Shown: positions 20,003-32,400, counted from the first letter of the stretch. The stretch: 64,000 nucleotides of DNA from Lithospermum erythrorhizon (GCA_019722365.1 JADFUC010000844.1:124001-188000); one strand, 5' to 3'. Notes: generated by a model from the letters alone, not told the origin. Numbers and translations are program-made.

Positions 20003-22682
20003 TCATATTAGATATTCATTATACATCATAAATAGGGCATCAGGGGAATCTTTTGGGAGTCCGTTGATGTAAAGGTAAAAATGCAGCAAGTCATCCCACA
20101 AAGCTGTTTCTTGATCAACCACATCATCACCGCAAGTGAGAACCCACAAGTCTCTAGATCTGACCCTCTTTATGTTTCCCCGACAAAATGGGCACGACTC
20201 CGATCTTTCATTCCTGAAAATTGTTATACATGTTAGGCAAATGCTGAGCTAAACCATATAAATACGAAGAAGCTGACTGCAGAACAATTGCACATAGTAA
20301 AACTGGAGTACTTCCTTACCAATCACGGTAGCAATTGATGCACATTGCATGACAGCAATTAGGCAACACCATTTTGGTGCAAGGCTCTAGGCATATTCCA
20401 CATTCATCTTCTCTTTCCATATCAAAGTTTGTGAAACTTTCATTTCCCTTGATTCTCTTCTTATTCATACTTTTGAAGTTAGGAACCTCATCATCTGAAC
20501 TTTTCAGCTCTCTCAGGTCGCAGTGTAGCCTTTGGAGTGATGGCATTATGACAGCTGCGTTTTTTACTCATTAGGAAACTCTAAATTCTATAAATAACTC
20601 AAGGAAAAATAGGCACTATCGTTTTCAGTCTCAAAAAGCAGATCAGGAAGATGAACTAACCATAAAATTCACTGATAGTCGCCTTCCTTCCGTGCCTTGA
20701 TATTCTCGATCTCCCATCAGTGTACACCTGCCAGCCAAATAAATAAAAAAGTTTGGTTCTATTACTGAAAACAGAAGGAACCACGACTGCACATTTCCCT
20801 TTAGATAACCAGAAGGAACCACGACTGCACATTTCCCTTTAGATAACCAAAAAAAAAGACAAGTGTAACAAGTTTATAGTGGAATGTGAAATTACGCATC
20901 TTCTACTTTTCAGGAGCCACCAAAGTATCTATTTTAATTGTAAAAACATAACATGCTTAAAACCAAGTAACCAACCTTGTAAATAACAATGTGAAACAGA
21001 TTTAGATAGCTTGGAAGAAGGCATGTGCAGGAACAATCTATCCACTGGAGCAAAAGCAACAAAAGAGGAGTAAACTGATTGAAGACCAGTTTCATTTGAA
21101 GCCGTGCTCCACCTTTTCCTCTAGGAATTGTCGCAGCCCTGTAAACCGTCAAAACATACAATGAACAGTAAGCCGAGTCCAACTAAGTGTAACATCACCA
21201 TGTCTTAGCTTAATCAGGCTATATAAAACAAAAATGTTGAGGTGATTGATCAATAAGATTATTGTTAGACAATTTCAGAGTATAACAATACTCTCACCCG
21301 GTCACCACTTATATGAGAGCGAGAAACAAACTCAAAGCGAAACCTTGCGAGGGAATTCTATTGCTCTGATGAGTTGTCATGAGCATCAAATTTTTAGAAA
21401 TGAGAAGTCAATTGCATCCAAAACAAAGGCAAAAACCGGGTTAATCAATAAAGTTCAATTACTAAACTTGCAATGGCTTTTAAAGCTACCACGATGCCTA
21501 AACCATCGTCAAATGGGACCGCCGACTTTGCCTAACCTAGAAACATCCAAACTGACACAAAAACATTGGAAAGAAACCATCGTAAACAAAATTCAATGAC
21601 CCTCAGCGGCTTAATCGGCTGCCCACGAGCTTGGTGTGTGGGGAAAGTGGGCCTAAAAGTTTAATATTTTCCATAGAATTCTTCACACTTCGCCCCCGAT
21701 TTCTATATACTTCCGCTCCCTGTAACATCCCAGCTTGACCATTCATTTCACATTGCCCGTAAATCGAAAATAGAAGACATAATTTCCATCCTTTTGGCTA
21801 ATATAACTAAAATATTAAAGATGAAAACTTTTTTATGCGTAAAAACACTACGCCGTCCAAATAACTTCAAAAGTTCCCAATACCATAAAAATGAACAATA
21901 TATACTCCCCCTCCATCTCTCAAAGATTAACAATTTTGTAACCACAATCAACACGCATGACTTTGATTTCAATCAAAATTATTATTAAAAATACTAGCAT
22001 GAGTTTCCAGCATATATAAAAACAACTTGAATTTCATGTAGTAAGAAATTCAAAATATATTGAAGTCCCCAGACAATAATTCAGATTAAAACAAAAAAGA
22101 ACTTACAGAGCATTAGCATGTTGTATATCAGCTTGCAGAACAAATATATTTTGTAGCCTTAATTGACACAAGTAACTTTAATATATGTTAAAAATACTAT
22201 ATTTTTGTTACTTATCTTTCATGCAATTGATTAGGAAGCTTGACCCTCGGGGTAAGGCGTATTATGTCAGCTGAGCAAATCACTTAGGCGGGCGTCTCTC
22301 TTAAAAAGCGTTAGACGTATTGTAGTAGTGTTCAATTATCAAATTTATCTTTGTTATATAATTACGCTCTCGGATCCAATTCGGAAACAAGACCGGTCGG
22401 AAAGCATTACTCGGCGCCAGTGTTATCACAGGATAAGAGGCTGCGTATTTTCTGAGCCATTACCTGCTTAATACAGGCCTCTCTTAAAAGACACTAGTAC
22501 ATGTTAAAATAATATTCAACCATCAAAATTCAATACTGGACAATTTTTTTGGGACAAATTCAGATTTAAAAAAAAACAACTTACAGAGCATTAGCATGTT
22601 GAATATCAGCTTCAAGAACTTCCAAAGAGTCTTGATAAGAAGCCCTTCCTAACTGCTGATAATACATCATCTCCATCTCCAT
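20003..22682 (-). CDS. C3HC4 RING-finger E3 ubiquitin ligase, AIRP2-like family, five exons
   Basis: Exons (minus strand): 22682-22585, 21138-20976, 20727-20661, 20554-20320 and 20213-20003. They join in frame to 774 bases, 257 residues, all with GT-AG borders. The start MEMEMMYYQQLGRASYQDSL is the family's usual opening. Exon 2 encodes LLLLLLQWIDCSCTCLLPSY, a hydrophobic conserved segment. Exon 4 has the RING start, and exon 5 its last pair. The zinc ligands are C161, C164, C176, H178, C181, C184, C195 and C198 (spacing 2-11-1-2-2-10-2), a complete C3HC4 RING. The end, LPKDSPDALFMMYNEYLI, also fits. Such proteins pass ubiquitin from E2 enzymes to targets; relatives act in abscisic-acid and stress responses, but this protein's target is unknown. 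The gene looks intact. It sits alone, with a 113-bp tandem repeat beginning about 140 bases upstream of the start. Confidence 0.93.
20772..20848. repeat. 38-bp tandem duplication in intron 2 of the RING gene
   Basis: The unit beginning cagaaggaaccacgactgca and ending tttagataac repeats at 20772 and 20810 with no difference seen. It lies between exons 2 and 3, about 45 bases from the exon 3 acceptor. Confidence 0.85.
21721..21985. other. Possible LTR-like fragment in RING intron 1
   Basis: The stretch beginning tgtaacatcccagc (21721) resembles the start of many plant gypsy LTRs. A partner, internal sequence or clear end was not found. The 117-codon frame at 21246-21599 (+), just beside it, has no recognisable domain. 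Confidence 0.2.
22104..22140 (-). repeat. Stray copy of the exon-1 splice-donor region inside RING intron 1
   Basis: The segment ending cttacagagcattagcatgtt then [t]atatcagctt reproduces the last 28 or so bases of exon 1 plus the donor at 22577-22612, differing mainly at one base. The similarity extends a further 50-60 bases into the intron side (ttcagatt[t]aaaa...). Between the two copies lies SINE-like DNA. The copy keeps an intact GT donor but lies downstream of the true exon 1. Confidence 0.75.
22231..22490. mobile_element. SINE remnants in RING intron 1
   Basis: Two pieces resemble the body of plant SINEs. ctcggggtaaggcgtattatgtca is at 22244-22270 (only the middle is conserved). A second piece at 22370-22460 has tcggaaacaagac, then a ctcggc segment and ataagaggctgcgta. 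Both are diverged and truncated, and both lie between the true exon-1 end and its stray copy. Confidence 0.4.
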
Positions 22683-22824
22683 TTCCTCCCCCCTCTATAT
22701 TATTCCAAGTGTAACAAAATTCAATCTTTATGTTTGTTTATTCAACAACAAAAGGACATAAAAAGACTGTCTTTTTGCACTCTTTGGCGCAGCTATTGAT
22801 GGTCTGCTGAAAACCACTAGGCTT

Positions 22825-23276
22825 GGTCTGTTTTCAACAAAAATCCAAACTTTATAAAAAATAAATAACACCCAAATTGATTTTTTTCACTACTTTTCAC
22901 AATTTGATTCTTTGTTGGCTTAAAAAAGTAGTTTATTGGTCTGTTTTCAATAAAATTCCAAACTTTATCAAAAATAAATAACACCCAAATTGATTTTTTT
23001 TTCTACTTTTCACAATTTGATTATTTGTTAGGTTAAAAAAACAGTTTATGGGTCTGTTTTCAATAAAAATCCAAACTTCAACAAAAAATAAACAACACCC
23101 AAATTGATTTTTTAAAAAAATTTCACAATTTGATTCTTTGTTGGCTTAATAAAGTAGTTTATGGGTCTGTTTCAATAAAATTCCAAACTTTAACAAAAAA
23201 TAAATAACACCCAAATTGATTTTTTTTTTCTACTTTTTTCCAATTTGATTATTTGTTGGCTATAAAAAACAGTTTA
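22825..23276. repeat. Four 113-bp tandem repeats in A-B-A-B order upstream of the RING gene
   Basis: Copies begin with ggtctgttt[t] at 22825, 22938, 23051 and 23164, exactly 113 bases apart. Each holds tccaaactt, ataacacccaaattgatttttt, and tttgatt[c/a]tttgtt followed by agttta. Copies 1 and 3 share aaaatcc and gattctttgttggctta...gtagttta. Copies 2 and 4 share aaaattcc and gattatttgtt...acagttta. The pattern therefore points to duplication of a 226-bp dimer after an earlier monomer duplication. The first copy lies 143 bases upstream of the RING start codon, so the array probably covers the promoter or leader. Confidence 0.9.
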
Positions 23277-25109
23277 CTAAAAGTGTTCTCTTTCTCTGAT
23301 TAGGCTTTCTTGAAAATTCTTTGTGGATAAAGGGGGGTTTTGAGTATGGAAAGTTGACAAGTATTTTGGGTTTTATTGGTTAGGAAAAAGCTAATGGCAC
23401 CAATGAAATTTAATAAAATTGAATTGTTGTTCTTTGAATTAATGAGGAGCAAAGGGGTGGTGGAAAATTGGGTTGGTTACTTGGTTTTCTATGATGCATT
23501 TGTTTTATCATCATGGGGTTGCTTTTTGTAGGAGCAGTTCGCTTTTAACCATAATTCACTGACGATCATTTTAGCGTGATTTGTTGGCTATTATATTAAT
23601 ATTGAGGATTTATTAATGTAGCTTAGCAATACTTGATTATAGGTGAAAATCATATGCAAAACAATATTTGTACAAGCTCAAAGCCCACTAGCATAACCCA
23701 TTATGAAATTTGCTCTCCCTAAATTCGCGGAGACAATACGACATTAACTGTGTCTAGCCTTATCGCGTATTCGCCGCTTGCCGCTTGAATCACGACCCTA
23801 ATTGTAAATATGATTTATTTTAGATAGTTGAGTTTGTCATGAAAATGAAAGCGATGATAAAGTAACTTTCGATTGGAAGAGCTACCGAAATGATTATTTT
23901 GAAAAGATAGTGGTTCGATTCACGCATGTCGCTTATTAGTTATAGGTTGAACGACAGTAAATTTGAGTATAGATTTATCAGAATTGATTATATGTTAAAG
24001 ATTTATTTTATGATAGTTTTTGAATTAAGTTGAAATTGAGAATTCGATGAGTTTATGTCGTATGTTGTTGGGCAATGGCATTTATAGTAAGCTTAGTTTC
24101 AAGTTTTGGCAACATTTTAGGCTTTTATTGTATATTATTTGACGCTTTGACCTCGTACTGTGTTGGAGTAGATTATAAAATGATGCAAGGTAGCGATGGC
24201 GCATGTAAGGAATGAAACATGAAGACACGTTACTCCAGTAATTGAAAAGGAGTTTTAAGCAAGTGCAGTTTAGGTTTCACGTTGACAAATCTTCAATTGC
24301 CATTTATTTTGCTCGCTTGATTAAGCCAAGTGCGTTGCCATTATGAACACTAGAAATGAAAGGCAAAAATGAGGCTAAACTAAATAAAGAAAGTTAGCTC
24401 TGGTCGTCGTTGAACTCTGATCACGACAAACAACACAAATCAAGCATTATTATTATCAATCTAAGGTCATTCGTATAAACTTGTCAAATGACATCTAAAT
24501 CATTTGAGAATTGGTTGAGTTTGGTAAAGGCGTCTGAGTCTTGAGCTTAATTTGGCACCTTTGAATCGCCCAAGGGGCGAATTTGAGAATCAAACCTCAC
24601 CCAAAATTATTTAGAAATGCAACTAAGCCGACAAGAAATTCCCAAAATCTTTCAATCACCCAAATTATCCATAAATATAGTAGTAAGCGCCCCAAGTGAA
24701 GAACACCTGACCTTCCCCAGCATTTCCGTTTAACCATGATCTCATCATGACTAACATCGAATGCAAACAAATGCATTTAACAATGCGCAAAATACAACTC
24801 GACATTTGGTTTAACTTCTGCAGAAGCGTAACGAATCCCTCGAAACTGTCCAAAACTTGTCAAAATTAGATAACAAGTTGTAATGCATCCCTGAAATTCA
24901 ATCTCGAATCTGCGTAAAATAATATTTCAAATAAAAAAACTTTTTTGGAAGTAGTCGATCGTGAGATACCATAATATGAGTTCAAATATACACTCTCGAT
25001 ATCAAAATATATTTACTCTCGACATATAATTCATTATTAAGGTATGTGTCTTTCGAATGGATGTTCTAAATGCATATGTACTTTACAAATCTTATTCAAA
25101 CTAGAATTA
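23277..25109. other. Intergenic region, no gene seen
   Basis: Contains probable distal promoter sequence of the RING gene and otherwise unremarkable AT-rich DNA. No frame longer than 62 codons and no clear transposon ends. Confidence 0.4.
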
Positions 25110-25830
25110 TGTTTTTAAAGTATATATGTATTGAAATGGGTGTGTCTGGAGTATATATGTACTCTAAATATATTTACAAACATTTCTTAATAGATATAAA
25201 GATTTTATAAAATATATATGTACTGAAATGTGTGTGTTTGGAGTACACATGTACTCTAAATACATATATACACATGATCTAAGGATTTTATAAAGTATAC
25301 ATGTACTCAAATGTGTGTGATTGGAGTACATATGTACTCTCAATACATTTAATAGCGTTTACTTCATAGAACTTAAATTTTAGTCATGCATTACTCGATC
25401 ATCTAAGTATTTGAGTATATATGTACTCAGCTTAGCGTATCTACGATTTCGCTTTATCACAGCTTAACATGATGAGTATTCTTTTATTGAAATGTGTATG
25501 TTTTGAGTATACATGTATTCCATATTAAAGTGCATTAGAGTACATATGTATCCTCTACACATATATACACATATTTCAAATCTGTATACATATTTCAAAT
25601 CAGCCTTAGAGGCATGATATTTGTGTACTTTCATATTTCTTATATTTTTGAAATGCATATGTACTCAAAATATTGACAACACATGCACCACTTGAATTAT
25701 TTACTTTGTAGAGTATATATGTACTCAAATGTGTGTTTTGAGTACATGTATACTCACGAATATATTCTACGTTTTACCTCACTCTGTTAAGTATGCCCAA
25801 GAGTATATATGTACTCAAATGTCTGTGTTT
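25110..25830. repeat. Array of palindromic GAGTA(Y/R)..TACTC motifs
   Basis: A 16-base palindrome of the form gagtacatatgtactc or close variants occurs at 25149, 25241, 25324, 25413, 25505, 25538, 25711, 25740 and 25801. Weaker half-copies occur near 25121, 25213, 25296 and 25656. Several are joined by aaatgtgtgtgtttg, making a higher unit of roughly 83-92 bases in the left half. The repeats are diverged, mostly by transitions that keep the two-fold symmetry. No coding potential. Confidence 0.75.
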
Positions 25831-27099
25831 GTAGTTTTTAGGTAATGTAGTTTTTATGTACTAAAATGTGTTTACCTAAAAACCTAGAGTGAAATGTATC
25901 CTAGTTACTAGATCTACATTATTCAAGGTAGAACTCATATATTTAGAGTACCATTGTACTTAAATTTATCTACCAAGTGTAAGTATGTACTTCCTATAAA
26001 ATAGGAATATTTCAAATAACAATAACATGATTCTAAATCAGCAATCTAACATGTATTTATTGATTTAAAGTTGACACCAATTGTAAACCCAAGTTTTATA
26101 CAAATTTTAAACTTGAATCTATAAATTTACAATTCAAATCACATCCAGATGTTTCAAAATCAGAAAATTACATGCATTTATTAATTTGAAGTCTACAACA
26201 ATTATAAACCCCAAATTTGTACAACTTTTTCAATTTCAAAAATCTAAAATCGTATAAAATAAGTTTAGAATACATTAGAACAATAATATACTCAAATCGA
26301 CATTGAATAGACATCAAATTTTAAAATATGCTATTTCGGTTTTTTAGTTTATAAATTCATTAAATTACTATAAATTCTCAATGAAAATTTAAAATTAATA
26401 AATTTTTTATTTGATCCTTTTTAGCTTCTTGAATTTGGTGATATCCTTGAAGTTCGATTTTTTGTGTGGATTTCTGGCGATTATGTAGTTGTGGAGTTAG
26501 CAGGGAGGTGTCCCAGTGTGTGAGATTTAGAGAGATCGCTTGAGTAACCGGAGAGAAATTAGAGAGTGAGATTAGAAAGAGAGTGTAGAGAGAATGAGTG
26601 TGGCTGTTTGAGTGTGTAGTGGGTGTAAATGTAATTAGTGTAAATTTTTTTGTCGATTTTTATTTAATTAATGAGGTGTCGCGATGAGGTGCGTGTTTGA
26701 GCAGTTTGCCGATTTGTGTTTACTTGTATAGGTGCCGATTACGAGTTCGATTAAAAAATAGCGATATAATCGGGTGTATATAACGGTTTAGCTAGCGCCC
26801 AGAGAGCGAAGGTTGAGCTTCGTTGTAGGAAGGGGGGTTTGGGAATAATTATAATATTAACTATAAAAAACCCCATAAATTCATGATAAAACAACACAAG
26901 GGAGTTCTATTGTAAGGAATAATCCTCTATCTTATTTCGACGATAAGTTACGTGTTTTTGCTTTAAAATTTGTACGGTTAGTACACGATATATTGGATAG
27001 TTATATACTACACATGATACTTTTTATGTATGATGTAGAATATTTTAAAAGCGATGAATTATACAAAGTCATGGAAATAAGGTAAAAGGCCTTATCATG
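25831..27099. other. Intergenic region left of the gypsy element
   Basis: 25900-26400 is AT-rich with loosely repeated 130-base blocks (attaaatttacatg-type segments at about 26040 and 26170). 26410-26890 is richer in G and purines, with gagagatt/gagagtga tracts, and may be the end of an unidentified element. No gene seen. Confidence 0.3.
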
Positions 27100-29439
27100 T
27101 GTAGCGACCCGCCCAGTCAGTAGCTGCAGTTAGAATCATTTAACAACTGTATACGAGTCGCTGGCTGATGGATACAATATGACATAACTTGCTGACATTA
27201 TCAAAATAAAGCTCCTATTTCCGTATTAATTGTTCAGCAATCTGTCCATGAAATAACGAGACCAAGCAGAACACATATCCAAAATAAATCATAAGGAAAG
27301 TATGACAAACAGACTTCGTCGATATAATACAACCAGCAGGTCTCGAATATACAAATTTTTGACAAAGAAATGGCTGATGAGGACTTTGTCACGCGCGCTT
27401 TCGCCCAAGATCTTGGCGCGGCTCGGCAAACAGATCCTCGGCCGCTTTCATGATCGCTCACTAGAGACACAGGCGTAAGCATGGCCTGAGAGAATAGGGA
27501 GTCGGCTAATGGTGAGTGAATACAAATATCCACGAGATTTGGTCACACCATTATATTTCGGGGCCGATATATATATATATACAATTATTAACCAAGTTAC
27601 ATGATGAATAGCTGTCGAAAATCAGAGATAATACATGCAGGCCTCTGACCACAGATACTTTCTTCGTCTCTGGAAACAATCTGCTAAAATCATCAAATGA
27701 GGAATCACTTCCTCCAAATAGCCACACATATGAGGAATCCGCCTCCAAAATAATACACGTATGATCCTCCCGAATAATCGGATGAGAACAAAAGCAATCT
27801 CCGACCACCGATGTGCATATCGCGCTGAGCCTCCCGAATCGCGAGGCCCCGGCCTATGATATCGCACAGCGCCCGAGCCTCGGTCGAGTCGCGCGCTCCA
27901 TGAGTAACACATAAATCGTCGGCCATTAAATGCTTGTGTATATAACGCCTGATGCGTAATATAATCATGTTCCTGGCCCTCACCATGATATGAGTCATAA
28001 TCGCTAATATCTCGTTATATGAATTATGGTCTCGATTATCTCATAATAGCTTGAAATCTCCATTCTTGTCATATGAATCGAGTCCAAAATGTACCACATA
28101 ATATCAATTATAATCTCAATTATTTCAAGTATAACTTCATGAAATCTCAATTTCATATTAATATCGATCATTGAATTATGTGATACTGGCATGTCAAGAT
28201 AATCTCGAAATATCATATGTAGTATATCTGACATATTATACATAAAGGTTACGTCATTGAGATTTGTCTTTATTTCGAGTCCAAAAGTAGTAACAACTTG
28301 ACACTAGGCCGTCTTCGTCTTTGAATCAAAAACCGATTCTATTCAAAGAAATTAGATATTATAATACATTCCATAGAGTCCTCTGCTTAGCATATATATG
28401 TACCAGAGTGTTCTCTGCGTCTCGCGATTCGAATTTATAACTCTTGTAAAGGATTATTCCAAGATTGATATATTTATAAGTCCGACATAACTATATTAGT
28501 CGCGACTTACATAAAATCTCGTGTCGTCATCGGCACAATTACTCAGCAATAACCTGCCATTAAACAACTTGATGTCGGTGAACTAATTAATCCATTAAAT
28601 CTGACCTCGATTGATCAGAAAAGCTATCACGAACTTTCACGAACTTTACCGGCCCAAATTCTACATCGTATCCAAACGATAATTACATACCCCCAGAAAC
28701 AACCGTATTAAAGTCCTTTAACCTCGTATTACCATTTTTAATGTCAGAATTTAAGAAAAGTCAATAAAGATTGACATAACAACTTTACGCGCTGACTTTC
28801 TAACCCCCAGTAACTACGAAAATCATCGGCCAAATCTCACGATACTCGAGATAGCATTTACATGCCGTTATAATTCCGAATCTAAAAGTCAACTTGACAT
28901 TCGCGCTTAAAAATTAAACTCTTTAAAAACTCAAGAAATACTCCAAATATTTGAACTTTCTTACCTCAGCGTAGAAATGTAAAGAGGAATACCAGGAAAA
29001 TTTTAGAAGTAAAGCTTCGCCCAGGTGGAAGAAAGTGAAATAATCGAGAAAATGGTGGAAAATTCGGCGAAAGGAGGAGAAAGAGGATGAGTTTTGTGTT
29101 TTGGATTAATCTTGAAGGTGATAAGGATGATTAAAAAATCTAGAGTAAGAATTAAAAATATCTCGAGAGCCCAGGCTACGACACCGTTGGTTTAGGGTAC
29201 CGATTTAGATACCGATTTAGACACAACTCTAATATAACTTTAACTTCTAATCCCCCAAATAATATTATTATACCCGCTCGATTCTGACTTTAAAATCTTC
29301 AAATGCAATCCTTATTTATCAGCCGTCGATTAAGTAAATATGCTCCAGCGATTGACTTGAGAAAATTTAGAGTTGCTCCTCGAAATACTCCACGAGCAAC
29401 TAGTATACTATTTCATGTGTCACAGACGGAGTTATCGCA
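27100..29439 (-). repeat. 3' LTR of the gypsy element
   Basis: Matches 34276-36696 in order: cattatcaaaataaa, ggaaagtatgacaa, gatatatatatat then caattatta, atcatcaaatgag, aatatcatatgtagtatatc then tgacatattatacataaagg, and aatactccac[c]gagca near the end. Ends gttatcgca at 29439. Differences are mainly small insertions and deletions. Confidence 0.85.
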
Positions 29440-29599
29440 GTCTACCGCTTATAAAATTTAGGTCTCGAAATTTACTCGCTTAATGCGCCCCGTACTGACA
29501 CAGCTCAACCTCGCTAGAAATAGTATACTACATATATTATAGTACAAAGTTTAGAGGCTAACATACCAACTTGAAAAGATGTGAATCTGGTTTAGTACT

Positions 29600-30030
29600 C
29601 CTCTGGATTCAGCGTAGCTTCCTCCGCTCGTTGATTTCGCACTTGCTTACGCCCCGCTCAAAAGCCCTGACTTTATTCCTTGTCTTTTTCCTTACGATCA
29701 AAAGAATTTTCCTTTGGTTTACTCTTAAATCGTAAGATCCTCTCCGAGCTCGGCTGGTTGTGACTCTAAGATATGGGATGCGTCTGGATATACTTCCTCA
29801 AGCATGACACATGGAAAACATTATGAATTACGTCACGATCTTGGAGAAGCTGATAAGCGATAGGCCACCGGACCCAGCTACGCCCGATGCCATCTGGGAC
29901 CGATATATGTAGGCTCAGCTCTCTCTTTCCCCGGAATACCAGCGCACGCTTTCCGTAGGGGATATTCTCAAAATACTTTATCACCAATTTCAAGTTTAAA
30001 TCCACCCGGCGGCGATCTGCGTACATCTTT
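29600..30030 (-). pseudogene. Gypsy pol C-terminal region (integrase end, chromodomain-like tail)
   Basis: The minus-strand frame 30026-29766 reads YADRRRVDLNLKL, then GKRELSLHISVPDGIG and DVIHNVFHVSCLRKYI. The last is the highly conserved H-N-V-F-H-V-S-x-L-R-K-Y at the end of plant gypsy integrases. Below 29766, in shifted frames, ILDRKEK, RNK and a final HLF correspond to the tail of a chromodomain. A gagacctaaatttt segment like the usual post-pol tttcgaggac motif follows. Confidence 0.8.
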
Positions 30031-30299
30031 ATCTTGCGCTTGTTTCGGTGTTCTTTGTCTTCGATTTATTCTCTACCGTCTTTCACGGCAGCTCTGAACC
30101 GTACACTTTCTATCCCCCGCCCGTTTCCGGCCAAAGCTGGGTCTCGTTTCTGCGATGCGATGCTTGAATGGTGCCATCCCAGTAAAGGCGTGGAAACTAT
30201 TATTATATCTGAAACTCCATTTAGGCGGTCGTAAATCGATTTAGGAAAAATTCGGCCACGGGCCCATGACATATCCTCCGATGTTTGAATTGTTCTCTA

Positions 30300-31700
30300 C
30301 GGCCCTTGTCGGTATGGATGGCTTGATGCTCAAATTGACCACCGTCCCAGTAAGCTGCTTGAAATCCTTTCCAAAATGCAGGTGAATCTAGCGTCGATAC
30401 GTCTGATGGATGCGGCGGCTAAATGCTGATGGCAACTTGATCCACGCTCTGACCTCGCCCATTTGCTCGGGACCGTGGTCGACTTAATTGGTAAGAAATG
30501 GTGATTTCGATGATACATCCACTATGACCCCAATGCCGTCATTCTTTTCTGGCGTCTCGAGTCCAAGAGAAACAAAGTCCATCGTAATATGCTCCCAGTC
30601 GCTCTGGAATAGGAAGAGAGTTCTGGAAATAGCCCAGCGGGATGTCGGTCTACATCTGCGCTTTCAGCGACAAAGTCGGACATTTTGATACAAATTCGGC
30701 AATTTCCACTGCTTACGTGTTGGGCCGCTTGTCTATTTGCTTTTAGAATACATCATGCTGTACCGCTTTGAGGATGCATCTTGTATGGAGCATTATGAGC
30801 CTTTCGTCCAAAATCTCCTTTTTGACTCTGAGAGCCAAAGAGGCGAATAATCTACCATGCATTGTAAGAGCTCGTCTACTCGCCACAAAGTCGTCTCTTC
30901 CCATTTCTTGGCTTCCCTATTATTTTTGTAATTTAAATGCTTTCTTGTCCTCCGATTCGATCAGCAAGAACCGATTCGAACCACCCCATTTGTGCAAACC
31001 ACCGTATTTCCCGAACTCCGAAATTAACGCGAAGTTCTTTATTTCATTTAATATGGCTCCCTTAATCTTCCGCTTCCCATTTCAGTAAATAAATTTACTA
31101 CGATTCATTTCCGGGATGATACCCCGATAGAAACATCATAATGTTGATAAACTCCGTCCACTTATTTGCACCAGTTGAATCTGCGTTGGAGGTATTTCCA
31201 AACTTTTTGTGATCGATTAAAAATTTTTGCGAGTCGCTTGTCTGAATAATGCCTCCAATCTTAAGTGCGAACCGCAGATAGCGGTAGCTCAATCGTGTGT
31301 TGGATAGTTTTCTCGTGATTTACCGGTATTAAGATAAATGCTGTTACCCTTTACCATGTTGCGTTAACAGCGTCGACCCAGATGTAATGGCATCATTTAT
31401 CTGGCTTATGGCCATCGCATCGTGGAAGAGTCAATCTTGGCGCGGTAGTCAATTTCTCTTTTCAACTCATTGAAGCTTGCAGATTCGCAATCCTAGATTT
31501 CGAACAAATGGAACTCACTTTTCTAGTCGGCACAGTCGTAGGTGTGGCAATAATTGAGAAGTCTTGTATAAATCTCCGATAGTATCATTGAGCCGAAAAC
31601 TCCGTATTCGATAGCATTTGGTAAGGTCGTTCTGATTAAATCACGGCTTCAACCTTTTGAGGATAAACACTTATACCTCTCACAATCGCATGGCCGGCTG
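30300..31700 (-). pseudogene. Gypsy RNase H and integrase core remnants
   Basis: Minus-strand pieces include HFLPIKSTT near 30500 (integrase core opening of the S-x-H-F-L-P-V type), then RRIDARFT (the DRDxRFT region). RNase H should lie at about 31000-31600, where only short blocks can be recognised. Numerous frame changes and stops. Confidence 0.6.
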
Positions 31701-32400
31701 TAACTACCGGCCAAAATTCACACTTGGAAAATTTGGCATCTGATTCGTTTTCCTCCAGTCTCTAGCACTTGATCCTGTGAAGTGTTCTTCGTCTTTGCCA
31801 CTCGCTGCAAAATATATCAAAATGTAGAGTGATAAGACACACACAAATTTATCTAGTAAGTGCGAACGCCCAGATTCGTAAGATCCGTAAATGCGGCGGG
31901 GCATTAAATCGGCCCAAATGGCATCACAGGCTTCATTATTAGTGCCCGTACTCTTTTGTTCTAAAAGGCGACTTTGATACATAAATCTCCTTAATCCTCT
32001 CGTTTGATGGTAGCACGTTCCGAGTCAATCTTAGAAATACCGGGCATCGTGATTGATCGAAGCAGATAAATCGATCTGAGCAGGATATCGGGTGCTTAAT
32101 GGTTACTTTGTTCGGTATGCATAGTGATCTGTGACCTCCAAGATCCGTCACTTAGCTGTGACAAATAACACGGGCTCCCCGAGGGGTAGAACTTCTTGGT
32201 CGAATGAATCCTTTATCCAGCAATTCTGCGATTGCGTTTTGACTCCGCTGACTCCGCGAGAACCGTTCATAAGGTGCCATAGAAATCGGAGTAGTACCGG
32301 GGTGATTCTATAGAAACTCCGCTCGCGGGAGGAAGTCAAACAATTCCTGGGAAATACATCAAACATACTGCCATGGCATGCTTTCTTTCAAATCGGCCTT
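31700..32400 (-). pseudogene. Gypsy reverse transcriptase remnants
   Basis: The frame 32366-32148 contains DVFPRNCL, then CWIKDSFD and LGEPVLFV, matching the conserved start of plant gypsy RT. The frame 32151-31939 has NKVTIKHPI, FDQSRC and SPFRTKEYGH. The frame 31982-31704 has LLDKFVCV, LYILIY, EEHF and NQMPNFPSVNFG, which surround the catalytic YxDD-type site (here altered). The blocks are in the expected order but in different frames. Confidence 0.8.

Noticed and set aside
21246..21599. A 117-codon plus-strand frame inside RING intron 1
   Set aside because: Opposite to the host gene, no motif, and composition like the surrounding intron.
25110..25830. CRISPR array
   Set aside because: Repeats are palindromic and diverged with uneven spacing in a plant-type sequence, and no cas-like genes exist.
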